64,000 nt of DNA from Ceratopteris richardii. Taxonomy: Eukaryota; Streptophyta; Polypodiopsida; Polypodiales; Pteridaceae. The stretch covers positions 197,518,932 through 197,582,931 of the forward strand of contig CM035415.1 in assembly GCA_020310875.1 (NCBI GenBank), read 5' to 3'. Under the pieces are notes generated by a model. It was given only the letters and a program-made list of their open reading frames with translations, made no database searches and was not told where the DNA came from. The translations under genes and the position numbers were made by a program. Below are positions 58,807-64,000 of the stretch, one piece after another (positions within the stretch are counted from its first letter, which is position 1; each line of letters begins with the position of its first letter).

Positions 58807-59575
58807 ATGCAAATTGTGCAAGATTGGGGTAGTGATTGCTTATATCTTCAAAGCAAAGGAAGGGTAACTAGAGTAAATTTGAGAAATGGGCAGTATTGTG
58901 ATATGTCCCCTCAGAAATGGTTCAAAGTACATCAAAATCAAGAATCAAGTGAAGAATCTAGGAGTGAAGAATAGATCGAGAAAGAATCATCAATTTGGAA
59001 GTGTAATGTGATAAGGAACCAGATACATAAAAGAAACATGCTAAGAAAAGAGGATTGTCAAGGGGAAAGGAAGTCACAAGATGAAAGTCATTCCACAGAA
59101 ATTTGAAGATGAAGAATTTGAGCCATATGGATGGAATCAGATTTTGACTACAATGGATTTGGCCAATGATGAATATGTGGGAGTCAAATTTCAAAATGAA
59201 GAGGGACATGATATTTTTCAAATAGGAATACAAATGATAAAGGTGTCAAACATAGAGGAGAATTTGGAGGAAGAGATAAGGTTAAATACTGGATAGACAC
59301 AATTTCTAGAAGAAGTGGAGGCTACAGATGCTATAAAAGACAAAATCACAAGAACTTATAGAAAACGTATACACAAAGAAATGGAGAAAAAACAAAAATG
59401 TGAAGTAAATAAAAAGATGAAAGAAGAGGACCAACAATTTGATGTACCTTCAAACTTCAAGACCTATGAAGTAGAAGACAGATTACTTTTAAAAATGAAA
59501 CCAAAAAGGGATAAGAAAAAAGGGGAGTCATATGACAATGAAGAAGAGACTAAGAAGGTGGTGATTGTTGGAGTT
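58807..59575 (+). pseudogene. Gypsy F protease-RT linker
   Basis: Carries QKFEDEEFEPYGWNQILTTM (about 59090), which corresponds to the E stretch across its TGA at 31515 and is open here. Next come a TAG at 59297 and EDRLLLKMKPKRDKKKGESY, parallel to E. A frame change occurs near 59080. It is cut at 59575 by A3. Confidence 0.82.
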
Positions 59576-59796
59576 AGACGCTTGCGGAAGCACGCGAACA
59601 ACACAAGGAAGAAGAAGAATCTTGGAGCACAAACACACAATACTGAATGTATTACTAGAGAATGTACAAAGATAAGTAGCCCATTAGGGCAATAGGCGTA
59701 TATACAAGCCGGGGGAAAAAAACCTCCTAAAGAGGGAAAAAAGTGCCCCGACGGTCCTAGTGTGTTCACACACATCACTACCTAAATATATCAACA
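59576..59796 (-). repeat. A3 3' LTR
   Basis: A 221-bp A-family LTR, preceded on the minus strand by a PPT (ATGGGGGATTT, about 59797-59807). Confidence 0.92.
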
Positions 59797-59870
59797 AATC
59801 CCCCATGCGAGTGATGCGGTGAACAAGGAGCTAGCACTCATGTATAAGGAAGTGCCAAGCTATGTAGAAA

Positions 59871-61365
59871 TCACTCCACAAAAGGAAGTAAGCCCAAAGC
59901 TTTGCGGAAAGCTTCAGACTTCTCCCTAGGCAGAGCCTTCATGAAAAGGTCTGCAATGTTCTCCTGCGTGGGCACATATGCCAAGATGATCTCCCCCAGC
60001 AGAGAACCTCTTCCTGACATAGTGATAATGCACCTCAATGTGCTTAGTGCGAGCATGGAACACAGGGTTCCTCGCAACTGCCAATGCGCTCTGACTGTCA
60101 GTGAAGGTGGTGGCAGAAGACTGACCAACACCCAAATCAGCCATAAGGCGTTTGAGCCACACACACTCAACAGTAGCTGTGAAAGCTACCCTATACTCAG
60201 CCTCACAACTGGAAGTGGCCACAGTAGGCTGTTTCTTGCTCAACCAAGATATACATGAGCTACCAAGCATGAAGCAAAAGCCACTAGTGGACACACGAGT
60301 GTCATAGCAACCAGCCCAATCAGAGGCAAAAAAAGCATGCAAATCTGGTGGTAGTGATCCCCCTTTGGGATAAAACAACCCAAGTAGCCGAGTACCACTC
60401 AAGTAGCGGAAGATGCGCTTAACCACCTGCCAATGCTTGACTCCTGGGCAATGCATAAATCTGCTCATCTGTGAGACAACAAACTGAATATTTGGCCGAG
60501 TAATGCATAAGTAAATCAAGCATCCAACAGCCTGCTGATAGAGAACAACATCAAATGCATCTCCAGCATCATGAAGACTCAATCGTAAACCTGTCTCCAT
60601 AGGAGTGGCAATAGGCTTACAGTCTTCAAGGCCAAAATGCTGCAATAACGTGTTAATATATTTCGTTTGACACAGAGCCATTCCACCATCAACTTGCATA
60701 AACTGAATGCCCAAATAGTGATGCAAATGCCCCAAATCAGACATCTCAAATGAGGCATGCAAATCAGCCTTGAAATCATCAATATGCTTCTCAATAGGAC
60801 CAGTGAGCAGCATGTCGTCAACATAGACAACAATGATCAGAAGCACATCATTAGCACGCTTAACATATAAGATGCTTTCAAATGGAGTGTTCTCAAAACC
60901 ATGTGCAACCAGATAGGCATGTATCTTCTCACACCAAGCACGTGGTGCTTGCTTTAAACCATATAATGCCTTCTTTAACCTGCACACCTGGTTTTCATGT
61001 CCTTTCTGCACAAAGCCATGGGGTTGAAAAACATACACTTCTTCATGCAAGTCACCATTCAGAAATGTTGTTTTAATGTCCAACTGATGTACATTCCAAC
61101 CATGATGGGCTGCAAGTGTACAAATGCTCCGAACAGTAGTCATACGGCATATAGGTGCAAAGGTCTCATCAAAATCAATGCCTCTTTCCTGCGCATAACC
61201 CGTTGCAACAAGCCTAGCCTTATACCTGTCAAATGTACCATCAGGTTTACGCTTCAGCTTGTATACCCACTTAGTGCCAATGGCCTTCTTGCCATGAGGC
61301 AAGTCACATAAAGACCATGTACCATTCTTCATTATAGCATCATATTCAGATTGCATAGAAGCCAT
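59871..61365 (-). pseudogene. A3 RT and RNase H
   Basis: A 479-codon frame from 61365: KWVYKLKRKPDGTFDRYK, QLDIKTTFLNGD, LYGLKQAPRAWCEK and VVYVDDMLLTG (about 60.81 kb). RNase H: DLHAFFASDWAGCYDT and SCEAEYRVAF. A one-base gain in a G run near 59.99 kb shifts the last 40 codons; the correct end (ADLFMKALPREKSEAF, LGLLPFVE) is in the frame ending at 59871. Otherwise it is intact, one of the cleanest RT frames in the window. Confidence 0.92.
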
Positions 61366-61380
61366 CCAATTTTCTGAATC

Positions 61381-61924
61381 CTATGCTTCATCAAAAGAAA
61401 CAGGCTCATTCTCATCACAAAGACTAGACACAGCCATAGCATAGCAATATGATGCAAAGGAGGCACTATGAGAGCCTGAACGAGTACGATATGACAAAGG
61501 TGCATCTAATTTGCTATCATGCAAAGTCTGCACCAGCCATTTTGGCATAGTTTTTGCCTGCTCAATATCAACTCTCTCATCCAGAAGTGCATCATGTTTT
61601 GACAAACAAAGCTATCAATGCATGTGCGTGGGCATCTCTGCCATCCCAGCGAATCTGCTCTATAGTAGGTGCAACAGAAACAGCAGCACAAACAGGAATC
61701 TGCGGAATATCATCTTCGACACCATCTTCATCAGCTCCAGCACCTGTATTTGCAGTACCTGTAGTCAGAGGTGTAACAAGACGTCTTTCAACACCCTGCA
61801 CAATGTTCCACAATACTTTTGCAACCAATACATGTCACATCATATAAGCCCATAATGGGTAGTTGGTACCATCCAACTTATCCTCAACAGCCAACATATG
61901 GAATACAGCACTGCTTTCAGCCAT
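61381..61924 (-). pseudogene. A3 gag start fused to pre-RT linker
   Basis: Gag from ATG 61924 (MAESSAVFHMLAVEDKLDG), TGA after about 29 codons, and RWDGRDAHAHALIALFVK. At about 61605 it joins directly to the linker DALLDERVDIEQAKTMPKWL that normally lies just before RT. The junction removes the knuckle, protease and integrase and shifts the frame. Confidence 0.9.
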
Positions 61925-62265
61925 GGCCGGTGACTAAAATACCTTGATGCAGAAAATTGATTGTATCTCAAAAAGTTGAACAAAACTGCCCCGATAAATT
62001 ATGCTAGACCTGTAGCAGATTTTGAGACGCTTATACTGGCAAACAGAAATTGGTATATACCTTTGGCACAAAAACATGAAATAGCCTGCACAAGCGCTGT
62101 GATAATGCATTCGGAGGTCGAAACGAGCTCAGATCGCGATTTTGGCACCATAGACCGAAGCAATTTTGATCTCTGAAACACCTTGAGTATGCTCACCAAA
62201 TTTCGTGCGAATCTAAGACTGCAAATGGAGAAGTGTTGACGGTGCCCTAGATGAAGCGACGACCT

Positions 62266-62277
62266 GCTCTGATACCA
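62266..62277 (-). promoter_or_regulatory. A3 primer-binding site
   Basis: Minus strand TGGTATCAGAGC, two bases inside the 5' LTR. Confidence 0.92.
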
Positions 62278-62279
62278 AT

Positions 62280-62510
62280 TGTTGGAGTTAGACATCTGCG
62301 GAAGCACGCGAACAACACAAGGAAGAAGAAGAAGCTTGGAGCAAAAACACACAATACTAAATGTATTACTAGAGAATGTACAAAGATAAGTAGCCCATTA
62401 GGGCAATAGGCGTATATACAAGCCGAGGGAAAAAAAACTCCTAAAGAGGGAAAAAAGTGCCCCGACGGTCCTAGTGTGTTCACACACATCACTACCTAAA
62501 TATATCAACA
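62280..62510 (-). repeat. A3 5' LTR
   Basis: A 231-bp A-family LTR, tgttggagttag...tatatcaaca on the plus strand, followed by gtgat. Confidence 0.94.
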
Positions 62511-64000
62511 GTGATTACTCAAGAAGAGGGGGAAGATAGGCACATTGTTATTGCTGATGACATGAAAAATCAAGAGGAAGCATTGATGAAATTGGCTAAA
62601 ACTTATAGGGATGTGTTTGCTTACAATTATAAGGATTTGAAAGGAATTTATCCTAAAATTTGTGAACATAAGATTCCTATTACTCCTGATGCGAAACCTA
62701 GCAAACAAAGACACTATACATTTAATGACAAATACTCTGCTAAAATAAAGAAAGAGATTGACAAATTACTGGCTACCAAATTCATCTATGAAATTGAGTA
62801 CACAGAGTGGATATCTCCTATAGTTGTGGTACCTAAGAAGAATGGGAAACTCAGGGTATGTATTAATTTGAAAAAGGTTAATGCAACAACTATAAGAGAT
62901 AGCTATCCATTACCAATAACAGACCATCTCTTAGAAAGGGTTGCGGGCAAGGAGGTCTATAGTTTTTTGGATGGTTTTTTAGGATATAATCAGGTGCCTA
63001 TAGCTTTGGAAGACCAACATAAAACTGCCTTTTCTACAGAATGGGGAATCTATTCATTTAGGGTTATGCCTTTTAGTTTAACTAATGCTCCAAAAACCTT
63101 TCAAAGGTTGATGTGTCACATATTCAAAGAATTTCTTAGAAACATAATGGAAATTTATGTTGATGATCTTTGCACTTTTTCATTAAAAAGACAAGATCAT
63201 TTGAAAGATCTGGAAAATATATTCAAGAAATATAGAACATACAGAGTATGTTTAAATCCTGAGAAATGTGTGTTCTTTGTGAGGCAAGGGAGAATGTTGG
63301 GTCACATAGTTTCTAGAAATGGAATCTCAATTGATGAGAGGAAAATCAAGGCCATAGTGGATCTACCAAAACCAAGAAATGTAAAAGAACTTCAAACTTT
63401 TATGGGACACTATGGGTATTATAGAAAATTTGTACACAAGTTTGCAGATATTGCAAAACCTTTATATGCATTAATTACAAAATTTGAATGGACCACAGAA
63501 TGTGACCGAGCCTTTCAAATTTTAAAAACTTCTTTGGTGACAACACCTATTCTAAAAACACCATAATGGAATCAAATTTTTCATGTTCATGTTGATGCTT
63601 CAAATTTAGATTTAGGATGTGTTTTGGCACAACCAATAGAAGGAAGCAAATTAGACTTTCCAATTGTTTATGCTAGTAGGCAATTGAGTTTACCTGAAAG
63701 AAACTATACAACAACTGAAAGGGAAGGATTGGGAATGATATTTGCTGTAAAGGAGTACATACATTATCTTTTAGCCAACAAGTTTAAATTCTTTGTGGAT
63801 CACCGAGCCTTACTTTGTTTGGTAAACAAACCATGTCACACAGGTAGGATAGTCAGATGGTTCCTCCTATTAATGGAATTTGAGTTTGAGGTAGTGGTCA
63901 GACAAGGGAAAACTCATTTAAGAGCATATCATTTGTCTAGGATACAAACCAGAGAGCCAAAATCACCTTTAGATGATGAATTACCAGATGCATATCTGTT
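62511..64000 (+). pseudogene. Gypsy F reverse transcriptase and RNase H (runs off edge)
   Basis: RT with SPIVVVPKKNGKLRVCINLK, YSFLDGFLGYNQV, FSLTNAPKTFQ (Ser for Gly in the usual FGLTNAP) and EIYVDDLCTFS (about 63155). A TAA at 63564-63566 interrupts PILKTP. RNase H then continues in frame: HVHVDASNLDLGCVLAQ, TTTEREGLGMIFAVK and FFVDHRALLCL, with RIQTREPKS at the edge. It matches E closely. With A3 removed the frame joins KKVV from 59570 to ITQEEGEDRHIV. Confidence 0.93.

Larger units (their letters stand above)
59576..62510 (-). mobile_element. Copia family A, copy A3 (internally deleted)
   Basis: A 2,935-bp element with 3' LTR 59576-59796, 5' LTR 62280-62510, PBS 62266-62277, and a TSD of gtgat. 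It has the gag start and a nearly whole RT-RNase H, but the end of gag, the protease and the integrase are absent (about 2.2 kb less than A2). Confidence 0.95.
55902..64000 (+). mobile_element. Gypsy element F (plus strand; runs off right edge), carrying A3
   Basis: A Ty3/Gypsy element related to E: gag start MILRSGNKL against MNLRSGRHL in E, the same CX2CX3HX4C knuckles, the same DSG-type protease, and near-parallel RT (ERVAGKEVYSFLDGF in both). The interval given runs from the gag ATG to the window end. The 5' LTR is not identified. It is interrupted at 59575 by A3, with gtgat duplicated at 59571-59575 and 62511-62515. Confidence 0.9.

Overview
The window is nuclear DNA of a land plant. The evidence is one complete, intron-bearing gene for a plant-specific B-type cyclin-dependent kinase, GT-AG introns, telo-box and MSA-like promoter motifs, and large nests of Ty1/Copia and Ty3/Gypsy LTR retrotransposons primed by plant-type tRNAs. 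The density of nested elements suggests a large genome. A non-seed vascular plant such as a fern is plausible, but that is a weak inference. The labels A-F used below are local names for the element families.

1-47.8 kb is one nest. The oldest layer is a decayed Copia copy (B2), split into 1369-1587 and 45701-47800. Into it went a Gypsy element C (1588-45696, minus strand, about 9.5 kb without its inserts; LTRs about 670 bp; TSD aata). C in turn received three elements: Copia A1 (6736-22473, plus, TSD tgatc), Gypsy E (24673-38043, minus, TSD ctaag) and Copia A2 (38968-44495, plus, 5' truncated). A1 was split inside its reverse-transcriptase catalytic motif by Copia B1 (10577-21222, plus, TSD tgttg). 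B1 was split in gag by Copia D (11964-17176, minus, TSD ctgag). The nest is therefore five levels deep: B2 > C > A1 > B1 > D. Another A copy (A4, minus) runs off the left edge.

47.8-53.7 kb is the only gene-bearing island. It holds short diverged tandem repeats, then CDKB (52861 to 50954, minus, 8 exons, 305 residues) with a (CT)n/(CA)n microsatellite in intron 1 and a promoter side at 52.9-53.3 kb. At 53.7-53.95 kb there is a four-fold repeated remnant of an A-family gag start.

54-64 kb holds a second large Gypsy element, F (plus), a relative of E. It has a leader with a hairpin-repeat array, gag, protease, and RT-RNase H running off the right edge. It is interrupted by A3 (59576-62510, minus, TSD gtgat), an internally deleted A-family derivative.

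All retroelement coding regions carry stops or frameshifts, so none looks autonomous as it stands. The most unusual element is E. Its coding frame shows gag, protease, RT, RNase H, two tandem H2C2 integrase zinc modules, the integrase core, and then, in the same frame, a second retropepsin-like domain with a long basic tail. E and F also share AATCGCGATT / AATCGTG repeat arrays in their gag leaders, which no standard feature type explains.
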